A stretch of 64,000 nt of DNA, from contig JAPXFQ010001705.1 in assembly GCA_028564705.1 (NCBI GenBank), forward strand, positions 248,001 through 312,000. Reading direction: 5' to 3'. Made by a program: the position numbers and the translations under genes. Source of the DNA: Apricaphanius iberus (Eukaryota; Chordata; Actinopteri; Cyprinodontiformes; Aphaniidae). This document shows positions 44,716-56,644 of the stretch, piece by piece. Each line of letters opens with the position of its first letter. Positions within the stretch are counted from its first letter, which is position 1. Under the pieces are notes generated by a model that was given only the letters and a program-made list of their open reading frames with translations, searched no databases and was not told where the DNA came from.

Positions 44716-46040
44716 AAACACTGAGAGAAAACAAGGATAACGATCACCATACCAGCAAAAAATAAAGATATAAAATAGGAAGGGAAGAAAATATCGTAGT
44801 CTGCTTGTATGCCTGCAGGGAAGTAGGGGGGAGGAGGAGGGGGGTTGAATTATGATCAAACAAAGCAATTAAAAAACACAATGTGAACTGAGAACCACAC
44901 AACTACAACCCAGAAGCAGATATATACATACAAAAACAGTGTTACTGAAGAGTACATAGTGTCAATTATTGGAAGATATATATTTTGCAAGCTTATTATT
45001 CCAGTACAATTTCTTGATAAACGTGTCAGATCACTGGGTTAACAGACATCTGAAGAGCAAGATATCTACTGGAGATTCTAACCTTGAGGGACTGCTTCAG
45101 GCTTACTGGCATTAACTAGTTCTATAGTAGCTGAATAAGAAGATTGAAAAAGACATTCTGGAAAGATAAAACAGATTGCTGAAACTGCTAGAAAGATTTA
45201 AAAAAAAATTTAATCATCCAGGCTTTTATGCCATGATTTTATTATGCTTCTTGTGTTGTTTTTATTTTTTTGTATACTTTTATTGGGATTTTATTATGTT
45301 CAGCACTTGTGTGAAAGCACTGTGTGCTTTATAAATGAAAATTACCATCTTACATACCCGTCAACAAGCTTAATCAATGGCCAATCCTATTGCAGGAAAT
45401 AGGTTGGAGCCCCAGCAAGAGAGAGACCAAACCTGACCTTAAATCCCCATTTAAGGTTAGATAGAGGTGGTGGTTTAAAGCTGCTGTCCAAAGAATGTAC
45501 TTATGCATCAAAGTTTTCTAAATCTTCCAAACTTTTGATATATGGGTGGTGCTCCACAACATTTGATATTTTTTCGCAATTCACACTGACCGGTTAAATT
45601 TTTTAGCCAATATAACTATACTTTTTTTTTCTTTTCCTGTCTTGTTGACTGCTAATCAATGTCCATGTGCATCACACAAACCTGTGGAAATTGGACCATA
45701 AAAAACAGGCTGCTTCATGTCTTCTTGTTACAGTTGCCATACTGGTAGAGAAGTCGGAGCAAACATCGTTGAAAAAGTTAGCCATTCCTCAGCTATTGAG
45801 GGGCATGTCCACATCAGCAATAAAACAAAGAAAAGTTTGGAACTAAACTGGTCACAAAATACCTTAGAGACTGGAGTAGGATTTACATCAGAGATGCGTT
45901 TCAACAAAGGAAATAGCTTCGAATCTTCAAAGGCTTCAAAATTGCAGCAGCTTTGGAAACATTTCTGTTGATTCCTGTGCTCTAATTGTGTAATTGTACC
46001 TTGTCTCCCTGATTATCTCTCTAAGTACCATTAACGAAGC
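44716..46040. other. no recognised gene; unknown frame at 45717-45971
   Basis: AT-rich, with a possible LINE-like 3' end near 45320 (GTGCTTTATAAATGAAAATTACC). The plus frame 45717-45971 encodes 84 residues (REVGANIVEKVSHSSAIEGH) that I do not recognise. Confidence 0.3.
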
Positions 46041-46044
46041 AATA

Positions 46045-47660
46045 CACAATCGAGGACACACTCTACTCTACTTAGAGTATTAGCAAAGACTTAAATATCT
46101 CTAACATCGCAGTAACTGATATTGCAGTATCTGACCATTTTTGCATCTCATTTGAAAGCACCATCTTTACTAAAATTTCTAATCACACAAAGACCATTAT
46201 TAAAAAAACACTTCCTCAAAGAAAACTCGGCTGAAAATGTTAAACTGATGTACACTCCAAATCCATCCAAATCCCCAACATTCACCAACACACATTCAGT
46301 AAACAAACTGGCAGATAAATTTATATCCCAAATCTAGGACATGATGGATAAGACTGCGCCGCTTAAGGTTAAAACTATCATGAATAAAAATAGGTCTCTG
46401 TAGAGAAGTGATCTACTGGTATGTAATGAAAAAAGAGAGTGCCGATCAGCTGAGAGAAAATGGCGGAAAACTCGACTCCAGCTTCATTTTGAGATATATA
46501 TAAAGAGACAAATATCAAGTAATCTTAAAAGGATGCAAGGGAATCATTCTTCTCTGAGATTATTCACAGAAACAACAATAATGCAAGGACATTATTTGCT
46601 ACAGTGGAGAGATTAACTACTCCTCCTGTGACAGTAGCCTGCGAACTAAGCTCCACCAGGGCCTGTAATGAATTTGCCAGCTTCTTTACTGAAAACATCA
46701 GAAGGTCAATTAGTAGATCTGTTTCAGCCTCACTACCAACGTTAAGCCCACTTAACACCCACGTAGAGAAAATAACTGATTTCCAAACATTAATCAATCG
46801 AGCGTTGATGAAATTATTGACAAGTTAAACTCTGCCACTTGCTGCTTGGATGTCTTACCAACAGGTTTTCTTAAAAAGGTCCTCCCAGCCATCAAGTCGG
46901 AGCTGATCGTAATAGTTAACTCATTCTTCCTATTAGTTGTTTTCCCACGAGCTCTAAAAACAGCAGTTATCAAGCCAATAAAAAAAAAAGAAGAACCTAG
47001 AGAGTACGGTAATGCAGAACTACAGAACAATCTCTAATGTCCCATTTATTGGAAAAAATATTGAAAAAGCTGTGTTCCAACAGTTAAACAGCTTCCTAAC
47101 AAGCTTTTGTATTTATCAGTCTGGTTTTCGTAGGTACCACAGCACAGAGACAGTCCTCATCAAAGTTTTGAATGACATCCGTACAAATACTGACTGTGGT
47201 AAAACCACAGCACTGGTACTATTAGATCTCAGTGTGGCGTTTGACATTGTTGATCATGATATATTACTAGAACGTCTAAAGAGCTGGGTCAGACTATCTG
47301 GTACGGCACCCGACTGGTTCAAACCCTACCTCAGGTAAAGGAATGTCTTTGTGTCACTTAGCCAATTCTCATCACAAAAAGCAGAAATCACATGCGGGGT
47401 CTCCCAGCGCTCCACCCTAGGGCCCTTCCTATTTAGTATTTACATGCTCCCATTAAGACAGATTCTAACAGGAAATAATAACAACTACCACAACTATGCT
47501 GACAACCATCAGATTTGTATCTCAATGTCACCAGGTGATGTTGAACCTGTCCAAATAATCAATAAATGCATTAAGCAAATTAACAGCTGGATGTCCCATA
47601 ATTTCCTTCAACTGAACAAAAAAAAAACCGGAAGTACTTATCTTCAGACCCAAAAAACAT
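46045..47660 (+). pseudogene. L2/CR1-group LINE, second subfamily, 5' truncated
   Basis: It begins at the end of the endonuclease (IAVSDHFCISFESTIF), continues with the linker (ELSSTRACNEFASFFTENIR) and the reverse transcriptase: KKVLPAIKSELIVIVNSFF, FRRYHSTETVLIKVLNDI, LLDLSVAFDIVDHDILLERL (first Asp), then after a stop CGVSQRSTLGPFLFSIYMLP and NYADNHQI. The catalytic box is YADN instead of YADD, and the GVPQGS motif has become GVSQRS. Several stops are present. The copy breaks at about 47660 into another L2. Its missing 3' half is represented by a separate fragment at 50945-51655. Confidence 0.75.
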
Positions 47661-47661
47661 C

Positions 47662-48545
47662 GACAAGCTAGAACGGCATATTTCTTGTCATTAATAGAGG
47701 TAAATAAAAACAATCCTAGGTTTCTTTTTAGTACAGTTGCCAAACGTACAAGAGTCATAGTTCTGTTGAGCCAACTATCCCCCCTTCTCTCAGTAGTGAA
47801 GACTCTATGGGATTCTTCATAAGTAAAATAAGTTATATTAAAAATAAAATCATTGGCATGACCCAAACATGATTAACTCTATTTCAGTAAATGAGGCAGT
47901 ATCAGAGAGAACTGTAGAACCATGTTAATGTCTGTGCCTTTTTGATTCTGTTGAACTTTCGGAATTATCACAATTAGCTTCATCTGAACCCTCAACTTGT
48001 ATGTTAGACCCAATACCAACCAAATTATTTAAGGAAGTGTTCCCTCTGGTTACTGGCCCTATTCTAGACATCATGAATCTATCTTTAATAAATGGATATG
48101 TGCCTCAGGAATTTAAGGTTGCTGTAATTAAACCTTTACTTAAGAAACCCTCCCTGGATCAAGATGATTTAGCTAACTACAGACCTATATTTAACCGTCC
48201 TTTCTTATCCAAAATTCTTGAGAGAATAGTTGCTAATCAAGTATGTGAGCATCTAAACTCCAACAACCTAATTGAAGAATTCCAGTCAGGTTTTAGAGCT
48301 CATCATAGCACTGAAACAGCACTGGTAAAAGTTACTAATGATATTCTAATGGCCTCAGATAATGGATTTGTGACTGCTCTGGTCTTGTTAGATCTCAGTG
48401 CTGCTCAGGGTGTTTTATATTTTCTTTGTAAAAAAAAAAACAAATGATGTTGGTCATGACTTATTTGTAAAAGCAATAAAAAGGGTAAAAAAGTCAGATG
48501 CAGGGGATCTAGAACGCAAATTACCCCAGTTCTAAAGTCCTTTCA
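47662..48545 (+). pseudogene. L2 LINE copy 3, same internal deletion as copy 2
   Basis: It matches copy 2 base for base over long stretches (for example CATGACCCAAACATGATTAA at about 29898 and 47859). The frame 48001-48447 encodes [40 protein letters not shown] and [16 protein letters not shown] before LLDLSAA joins the same AT-rich filler (CAGGGTGTTTTATATTTTC) used in copy 2. It then resumes at CCAGTTCTAAAGTCC. The catalytic palm is absent. Confidence 0.75.
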
Positions 48546-48559
48546 CTGGCTCCCTTAGC

Positions 48560-48712
48560 TCGCTTAGTTCTGGTCTTGTTAGATTTCAGTGCTGCTTTTG
48601 ACACAGTCGATCATAATATTCTCTTAGAAAGGCTTGAACATGTTGTAGGGATAAAGGGAACAGCACTAGGCTGGTTTAAATCATATCTGTCCAACAGATT
48701 CCATATTGTTAC
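48560..48712 (+). pseudogene. short L2 reverse-transcriptase fragment
   Basis: [20 protein letters not shown] and [13 protein letters not shown] are readable: the palm segment that copies 2 and 3 lack. It is a separate small fragment joined directly to copy 3. Confidence 0.6.
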
Positions 48713-49240
48713 AGTTAAACATAAATATTTGTAAACATACTCGTATTATCATAGTTTCGTCAACCCAGCCGCCACATTCCGGCCTCTACCCCAGCAAGCT
48801 TTTGTGCTAAACGCCCAATCAACCACTCAAATGAAAGCAGAGACTACCGATTCCAAAGATACATCTCCCAAAACGCTACACCAAACCACCGCAGACATAT
48901 AAGCCAAAGTATAACAAACACAAAAAAATACACACACACACAAAAAAAAAAATCGCTTTTCAGAATCACAGTTGAAAATATTGCCTTACCTTTGCTGTTT
49001 TGCCGTGTAGAAAATATTTATTTGGAAAATAAACGCTATAATAAACGCTGATAATTCCATCACTTGTGCACCATTTAAAACCTTCCAGGTGTTTCGTGTA
49101 TAATTTTTGGTTCCTAGGAAGTGTTTGCAGTGTATTCACGGATGAGACTGGCTTTTCCCGTAGGTTCTGTTCACGGCTCCCTGGTTAGCTGACTGTATCG
49201 TCAATCTTGTTTTGCAAGTTTTGGCGTTATTCTATAGGCT
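48713..49240. other. no recognisable gene
   Basis: Non-coding linker sequence. It contains a short CA tract and an A-run near 48925-48955. Confidence 0.35.
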
Positions 49241-49510
49241 TCTACGATTCCAACGAGGTGTCACTCATGCAAATTGACCAATCAGCTCCAGGGGAAAGTC
49301 TTATGTGTATAATAAAATTGTCAGTCGGCAAGACCGTCTTACGACACAAGATGGCGCAAGACGCAGCAGAATGACCAAGGAAGTGGCTTGTTACCACACG
49401 ACGCAGTTTAACCATCTGGCGTCTGCTCCAGGTTGGCACTCTCCTTTTGAGCAGCTGCAGGAGCGCAATCACCAATCTGCACCCTTGGATGAAAAACAGG
49501 TGAGGCAAGC
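49241..49510 (+). promoter_or_regulatory. candidate promoter and first coding exon
   Basis: A CCAAT box (GACCAATCAGC, about 49278) lies about 30 bp upstream of a TATA-like GTATAATAAA (about 49307). ATG at 49371 then opens MTKEVACYHTTQFNHLASAP and runs to DEKQ, where CAG|GTGAGG at about 49500 is a good donor. An upstream ATG in AAGATGGCGCAAG opens a very short frame. I recognise no homologous protein, so this may be a real first exon or the 5' end of an unknown element. Confidence 0.3.
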
Positions 49511-49829
49511 ACACGCAACACACAGACACACATCCTCACATTCAAGCAATACCTATAGTTTTTCAATATAGAACTATGTTGTTTTTTTTAGGTGGAGCAA
49601 CAAAAAAATACATTTCTGCTGTGTTCCATCTTCAATTTCTCCTAACAAGTAACAGAAAACATGCATAATGACACATCTATCAATTCTATTCAATGTTACC
49701 TTTACAATGACACCAAAATTGTTCAAATACTCCTTTTGGTTGCTGAAATGTACACATTTATAATGGGTAAGCATTTTTCGAGAAATAAGCTTCAAAATAA
49801 GCCTAGGGTTTAAGGGTTTAAAAAGAGAG

Positions 49830-50230
49830 ATCACATTTCTCCTGCTTTGGCTTCCCTCCACTGGCTCCCTGTTAAATCCAGAAAAGAGTTTAAGATCCTC
49901 CTCCATACGTATAAATCCCTTAATAATCAGCTCCATCGTACATCAGAGATTTGATTGTTCCATATGTTCCTAACAGAGCACTTTGTTCTCAGAATGCAGG
50001 TCTGCTGGTAGTTCCTAGGATTTCTAAAAGTAGAATAGGAGGCAGATCTTTTAGTTATCAGGCTCCTCTCCTGTAGAACCAGCTCCCAGTTTTAGTCCAT
50101 GAGGCAGATACTCTGTCTGTTTTTAAGACTAGGCTTAAAACCTTCCTTTTTGATAAAGCTTATAGTTAGAATGGCTTAGGTTATTCTGAGTTATTTGATC
50201 TGTGAAATCTGTGAATTTCTCTTGGAGATG
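49830..50230 (+). pseudogene. CR1/L2-group LINE 3' end
   Basis: Sequence readable in alternating frames as HWLPVKSRKEFKILLHTYKS, then a GGRSFSYQAPLL-like box, ending with GGAGATGAATAAAGTATC and an ATCT repeat. This is the C-terminus and 3' UTR of a LINE whose tail seeds the adjacent microsatellite. Confidence 0.65.
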
Positions 50231-50236
50231 AATAAA

Positions 50237-50253
50237 GTATCTATCTATCTATC

Positions 50254-50309
<56 letters not shown>
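50237..50309. repeat. (ATCT)n microsatellite
   Basis: About 17 units growing out of the LINE 3' tail AATAAAGTATCT. Confidence 0.9.
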
Positions 50310-50310
<1 letters not shown>

Positions 50311-50423
50311 ATTTTTGTAGTTATGCTGCTATAGGTTTAGACTGATGGAGGACAGACTGACCACTTTTCTTCTCTCTTCTACTTTTCTCTTCTACTACTC
50401 TCCAGATATATTGCTGTTATTGC

Positions 50424-50952
50424 GATTGTTAACCCAGTTTTCTCTCAGTGTTTTTCTCCCCATAGAATCTCCACATGGTCTAATACCCTGTTCAGCTACA
50501 ATGCCCCCTGCTGGATGGGGAACATCAGTCCAGATGATGCTCAAAGTCACAGAGCATCCTCCATGCTGTCTCTTCTCTGTCTTGTCAGACACCCAGACGG
50601 TCGTGGCAGATGACCTCTTGTACTGAGCCAGGTTCTGGTTCTGCTGGGGATTTCTTCCTATTAAAGGGGAGTTTTTCCTCTCTACTGTCGGTACATTCTT
50701 GCTCAGTATGAGGGATTGCTGAGGAATAGCTGTGGTTGGAGTCTGCATGATCCGGGCACAACCTCACATTGATGACTCATCGCAATCTGCTGGGATTCCT
50801 TACATAGAAAACTTTTAACTGACTGGAATGTTTGTATAATTGTATTGAAATGACTTTTGTTGTAAAGTGCTTTGAGCACTTGACAAATTTAATTGTCCTG
50901 GTCTATCTATCTCAATTGGCGCTACATAAATAAAAGTGAATTGAATTGAATC
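50424..50952 (-). repeat. interspersed repeat family A, copy 7
   Basis: Long inverted copy: TTTCTCTCAGTGTTTTTCTC, TTGCTCAGTATGAGGGATTG, CTGGGATTCCTTACATAG, AAGTGCTTTGAGCAC and GAATTGAATTG are all present. Confidence 0.65.
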
Positions 50953-51655
50953 AATTAAATATCAGCACACAACTTCAGTTGGTCCAACTAGAAACTACTG
51001 ACCTGGTCAGAAATCTAGGTGTAATAATGGACTCAGACCTGAACCTCCAAGGTCACACAAAGGCAGTAAAAAGGTCAGCTTTCTATCACCTGAGGATCAT
51101 TTCTAGGATTAAAGGACTGATAACACAAGGAGACCTAGAAAAACTTATGCATTTATCTCTAATGTAACAATATTTTCACAGGTCTGCCTAAAAAATCAAT
51201 CAGACAGCTGCAGCTGATCCAGAATGCAGCTGCTCGTGTTCTCACTAAAACCAAAAAAGTAGAACACATCACCCCAGTTCTTAGATCCTCAACTCTAGTG
51301 TTCTGATCGTCCCTAGAACCAGATCCAAATATGGAGAAGCAGCTTTCAGTTTCTTTGCTCCTCACATCTGGAAGAAAACTGGACAAATGCAGAATTGGAG
51401 AGACACTGAACTCTATTAAATCTAAAATAAAAACATACTTGTTTAGACTTGCTTATGTGTAACTGATACTATTATTGCCAATACAATTATTCCTAAATTG
51501 TTGTTTTTAATTCAATGCTATTGTTTGTTTTATAAATGTTCATTTATGCTTTCTCTTATTGATTCTATGTTTTAATTCTCACATTTCTGTAAACATGTAA
51601 AGCACCTTTAATTTTCTTGTGTCGAAAGTGTGCCATACGAATAAAATTACCTTGC
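50953..51655 (+). pseudogene. L2/CR1-group LINE 3' half
   Basis: The frame 50946-51167 encodes LVRNLGVIMDSDLNLQGHTK and FYHLRIISRIKGLITQGD, the thumb region of the polymerase. Shifted frames hold IQNAAARVLTKTKK and GEAAFSFFAPHIWKK. It ends with ACGAATAAAATTACCTTGCC, the L2-type 3' end. It probably belongs to the subfamily at 46045. Confidence 0.7.
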
Positions 51656-53149
51656 CTTTCTGCAGATGAGTTCTGCAGCCCTTACAGTCGGCTGCCTGAA
51701 CCCATCGCTATGTTCTGTTTGCCCAACGGCCAGCCCTCCAGCCTCTCTCATGGATATTTTGTGACAATATTTTTTTTTTTCTTTCATTGAACTCCATGCT
51801 TTGAACAATTTTGTTGTTTTTTCTGGTTCAAGAATGCCATTCAGGTACTGCTGTGCCCCCACAAGAACACATGAAAATGTTATTTTCTCTTTGTACATCG
51901 GCCTGACCTAAGGGGCATGTTTTTCACTTTCCATCCTCTCTACAGCAAATATTTGTTAATTTTTCTATTTTCATCAGCTCTTTTGTTTGAATCTAAAGGA
52001 TGGAAAATGACTGTCCGCAGGATGCTTCGAACAAAAGCAGAAGCAACTATTTTCAGCTGTACCTTATTGATTCTATTTGATGAGCATTCAAGTAAATCCT
52101 GCAAAAAAATTACCAAGAGAAGAGAAAAAAATGCTCACACTGAAATATAGGGGTACCCGTGAAAGTAAAAAAAACAACAAACATATCAATTTATGCACAA
52201 TCCAATTACCAATATGGTAAAAACAAAAAACAAAAAAAATAGTGAACCTATATTTGTATATAACAGGATATGGTTCAGAGATATTCTATTGGACTCATGA
52301 ACAATAACAACACTGTTCTTACCGCTCTGTGTCAATCACATGACCCTGTGTTGTGTTCTCTGCACTTTTTTTTTGTATTGATGATCATCTGCACTCATGT
52401 CTATATCAGTCTGTTTATCATATTTTATTTTTATTTATTACATGCATACAAGTGTTTGTCTTATTGTATCTTTGCACAAAGTACCGCAGCAGTTTCCTAA
52501 TGTTCTACATCTGCTTAACATTTTGTAATAAAACCCCTTTCTGACTTTTTTTTCTTTTCTTTCCTGCAGATTTGATTTTAAAAAATTAGTCTTTAGCGGA
52601 GGAAACATAGTGACTGACTCTACTTTGCATAATTAAGCCGCAGTCTTATTTGTGCTAGTAAGGTGATTGTGGCTCAGTGGTTAGGAGTCCGTCTTGTTGC
52701 CAGTTCCCACCCCTGCTGTCTCTCTCTCTACCACTGTGTCGTTAGGCAAGACACTTCAGAGGGACTGCTGGTGCCAGTGTCTGGTAAAGGATTTTAATTT
52801 ATATTAAATTTAAACCATAACTCTATAAATTCCATGCGTGTTCATTTTTATCAGAGAGGAGACGAGAGTAATTTAATTTTCTTTAGATTTTAATACAAGA
52901 AATCAAATACTGGTTCACAGAGTTGCTTAAAACAAATCAAATATTTAGCTTACAGAGTGGTATAAATTATTCACACTCTGGGTCACCCTACCTAGTAGGA
53001 ATGACAACGTATATAACAGAAACATTAAGGTTTATATTTTAACACAAAGTTAGAGAACCTCAACCCTAACTTTACATATAGGATACAAAACATGATTGGT
53101 TCATTCAAACTTTTGCCATGACCAGCCTCCTTACAACCATGCATGCATA
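51656..53149. other. no recognised gene; SINE fragment at 52665-52790
   Basis: 51660-51765 has a strong acceptor-like TTGCCTTTCTGCAG followed by an open plus frame (EFCSPYSRLPEPIAMFCLPN), which I cannot assign. 52665-52790 holds a tRNA-headed SINE piece (GTGGCTCAGTGGTTAGGAG, then TTAGGCAAGACACTTCAG). The rest is AT-rich and non-coding. Confidence 0.35.
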
Positions 53150-53758
53150 GTAACACTAGAACTACCAGAGAGCAGCCATTTGGCTTTTCTACCTATAAAG
53201 CCCACAGGTAAGCCGAAAGGCTGGATGGCCCCCTGTGAACCTTCCTTTTGTTATGTAAACGGGGCAATCACTGGGACACCACAGGGGGGGGGGTATGCTG
53301 AGCCACTTCACTCAAAACACCTTGACATAAAATGGGGGAGGGGGAGAATCAGGTAGGAGCAGGATTGCTAACTGACTGTCTGAGCAGAATATATGAGCTG
53401 AATCAAAATGTAATATATGTAGAAGGATGTAGACGTTATCAGAACCCTACAACACTGGGCTTCCAACATCCCCACCAGACACATAAGAAAAGTAATAGAA
53501 TAGAACCACATCAAATAAAGCACTCAAAATCTGGGATTATCCCAACTGGGCCTTCATGATATTTACTAATAATAATAATAATAAAAAAGTATTATCAGGA
53601 TACAGTGTTAGAGAGTGGAAGTGAGTGAGACTTAGAACTTAGGCTTAAAACTTTATTGATCCCTTTGGGGTGACTCCCTCAGGGAAATTTGAGTTTTCAA
53701 GCACACAGAGAAAACTAAACAGTATGTAACAATGAGTGAGGTGAGTACATTTCAATAA

Positions 53759-55653
53759 TCACTCACAATCCTGGCACTGCCAAGCCGTCTCCTTTCTGCA
53801 TTTGCCACATGTGTATTTGTAACAGCCTATACATCGCAGAGTGGCATGATTGCTTTTACACTGATTTTTAACCTGACACATTGCTCTTTTCCCAGGGCTA
53901 GGTGTTGAAGGTTGTAGCCGAAGCAATTGTTCCCTTTGTGCCTGCTTTGCACCCACATGAGAATTCTCTTGCAAGCTCCACCAGGAAGTCCACCCGTCTC
54001 TCCTGCCTCCCGGTGCATGCTTGATAGAGCACATGTGCATTCAGTGCTGCCATATCAATCATGTTATAGAACACAGCGACTGGCCAGCGCCGTGGTCCTC
54101 TGCGGACAGTGTACTCCCGCACCATCTGGTCCATCACATCAACGCCGCACTTTGTGGTGTTGTAAAGGGTGACAGTGTTTGGCTTCCGTTTGGTGGTATT
54201 CTCAGTCTGAATGACGCGGTGCATGCTGCTGAGAATGTATACTGTCTTCTTCCGTTTGGGCGCATACACCGTTAGCGTCGCACCAGTGGTTGAAAATACC
54301 TGAGTGGTGAATTCATCACGGTCCCTCTGTCTTGTTGATTGTGGAATTTCTCGCCGAATCCTGTTGACTGTGCCGAGGATGGTGGTTTTCCGGCTAAGCA
54401 GTCGTTGTGCCAGTGACAGCGATGTAAAGAAATTGACCGTGGTAACATTTCTGCCCTTGTCCAGGAATGGTTCCATCAGCCTCATCACTACATTTTCAGA
54501 CAGTCTCTCTCCACTGGAACGACTGGGGTCCTTGCCAAGATATGGGAGGACATTGCAGATGTATTTGGATTTCAAGTCACAAGCCACCCAAAACTTGATC
54601 CCAAACTTGTCAGGTTTTGTTGAAATGTATTGCAGGAAACAGCAGCGAGTCTTTGACGGGAAAAGCTGTTCATAAATGGTGATGTGTCGACCAGGGTTGT
54701 AGGATGTGATGCAGTTGGTGACAAACGAACCCCACACACCGGAAATTGCAGCAAACTTATCCGTCTTTGCTCGCTCACTGCGGGTGTCCTTGTCGTCAAA
54801 GCGTAGGTGTTGCATGATTTCTTGGAAGCGTTTCCGGGACATAGTTGCCATGATCTGGGGGTTTCCCAGGTTTGCTGACCAGCAGTCATGCAGTGATGGA
54901 ACCTTGGTCAGCCCCCGCAAGATAACAATAGCAATAAATGCCATTAGTTCAGGGAGGGCCATGAACCAGTCCACATGCTCCATTTGCCGTGCATGTTCGA
55001 CAGTACAGTGTCGAATGGAACTTAGCATTTCCAGAGTGATAAAACACAGGAAGCTCTGAAGACGACTCAAGATGGACCTCCTGGCCTTAGCCGTTGGCTC
55101 TCCATCTGCGCCGTATGGAGATGGAGGGGTGAAATGGAGACTTTTCCCCACCTGTTCTTCACACCACACTGTGCCATCTTTCGCCGTCTCTGTCTGGTCA
55201 GTCCCCACCCGAGCTCTCTTTTTTGGCTGAGGAGCAGTCTCCTCATCTGCAATGGGAACAAATTCAAATTATGAATTATTAATAATAATAATAATAATAA
55301 TAATAATCATTCCAGTACATCTCAAATAGGTTAGCTAATGTGCTAAGGTGCAAGGACCTCAGGATAAGAACCAAAAGAAACAAACGGAGGCCTGCACTCA
55401 GAAACAAAATGGAGGCTGTCTGATGAAAGAAGCCCCAAAACTCTATTCACATGGTGATATGTGCACCACTATTTCCACCTTCCTGCCTGAAATGAAATAT
55501 TAAATAACAAATAATATGAAATTGAATCTTACCTGAAGACAGCTCAGAGTCCGAATCCGGCTGAACGTTTATCTCTTCTCCATCTGAGTCACAAGGGTTT
55601 ATTCCTTCCAGGACCATTTCCAGTGCCTGTTGAGTGCTGAATCTTCTCTGCAT
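53759..55653 (-). pseudogene. piggyBac transposase (PGBD-like), two exons, catalytically broken
   Basis: Exon 1 runs from ATG 55653 to 55533: MQRRFSTQQALEMVLEGINP and an acidic segment DSDSELSS. The donor GTAAGA (55532) and acceptor TTGCAG (55247) join in frame to exon 2 from 55246, giving SSDEETAPQPKKRARVGTD, which includes a nuclear-signal-like KKRAR. Counting from the MGTDQ methionine of exon 2, the core reads ITIYEQLFPSKT at the first catalytic position (Tyr179 where the family has Asp), VTTVNFFTS at the second (Val258 for Asp) and KCGVDVMDQM at the third (Asp357 kept). The long frame ends at 53898. The C-terminal cysteine-rich domain (MCQVKNQCKSNHATLRCIGC, CGKCRKE, QCQDCE) continues in another frame to 53759, so one indel near 53950 separates it. 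The enzyme cannot be active as read. Confidence 0.88.
55247..55532 (-). other. intron of the piggyBac transposase gene
   Basis: 286 bp with GTAAGA donor and TTGCAG acceptor; it contains an (AAT)n microsatellite at 55278-55307. Removing it keeps the frame. Confidence 0.75.
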
Positions 55654-56644
55654 CTTCGTTCCTTGGAGAGGAGGTTTGTACGCCACAGAATTCTTGAGGG
55701 TACTGAAGTGGTAGGCTTTTTGCAGTGAGCTATTTATCCACAATGTGATAAACAGTCAACTGTGACCAGTGAGTCGTCAAGGAGTCAGGTGGGTCAACGG
55801 CCACAAAACTAGTCGGGGTGGTTGCAGTCACATCAGCCACATTGGTCATTCGCATGGCAATGCCGCTTGGGTGCGTCCTCTGAGCATGTGTGAGAATTGA
55901 GGTGTGAATGTCTTTTGTCCTCTGCGTAAAGATGACCTGAGGAGTTGAGCAGAACCTGGCACTGCTCAAATACATAACTGATATTTTGAAATCAGACATA
56001 TAATATCATATCTTTGACATAACATAACATCACAGTGTGGGCAAACAGCAACAGTCAGTCTGGTTTTTATGAGTTGAGACAGGGAGAGACAGTAAAAGAG
56101 AAAATAGAGGGAAAGAGCAAAACAGACAAAAACAATGTACAAATTCTTAAATATAACAAATCAAATGTGTTTCGGGTGTATCTCAGTTTGAAAAAAATGT
56201 TACATAAAATAAATCTTGTACAGATATCAACTTGATGAGCAATTCTGTAAATGACTAGTGGGGCTACCATAGATTTTGAGTGCTTTATTTGATGTGGTTC
56301 TGTTCTATTACTTTTCTTATGTGTCTGGTGGGGATGTTGGAAGCCCAGTGTTGTAGGGTTCTGATAACGTCTACATCCTTCTACATATATTACATTTTGA
56401 TTCAGCTCATATGTTCTGCTCAGACAGTCAGTTAGCAATCCTGCTCCTACCTGATTGTTCCCCTCCCCCATTTTATGTCAAGGTGTTTTGAGTGAAGTGG
56501 CTCTGCATATCCCCCCTCCTGTGGTGTCCCAGTGATTGCCCCGTTTACATAACAAAAGGAGGGTTCACAGGGGGCCATCCAGCCTTTCGGCTTACCTGTG
56601 GGCTTTATAGGTAGAGCAAAAAATCCTGGGTCTTCTAGTGTTAA

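Larger units (their letters stand above)
53154..56640 (-). mobile_element. piggyBac transposon with about 375-bp terminal inverted repeats
   Basis: The left arm 53154-53532 and right arm 56271-56640 are inverted copies of each other, starting CACTAGAACTACC and, inverted, CACTAGAAGACCC. The right flank is TTAA (56641-56644) and the left flank GTAA (53150-53153), a one-base change from the TTAA that piggyBac elements require. Total length is 3487 bp. The arms are far longer than the short terminal repeats of classical piggyBac. Inside are a two-exon transposase gene and, at 53640-53700, a short LINE-tail-like TTTATTGATCCC block. Confidence 0.9.
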
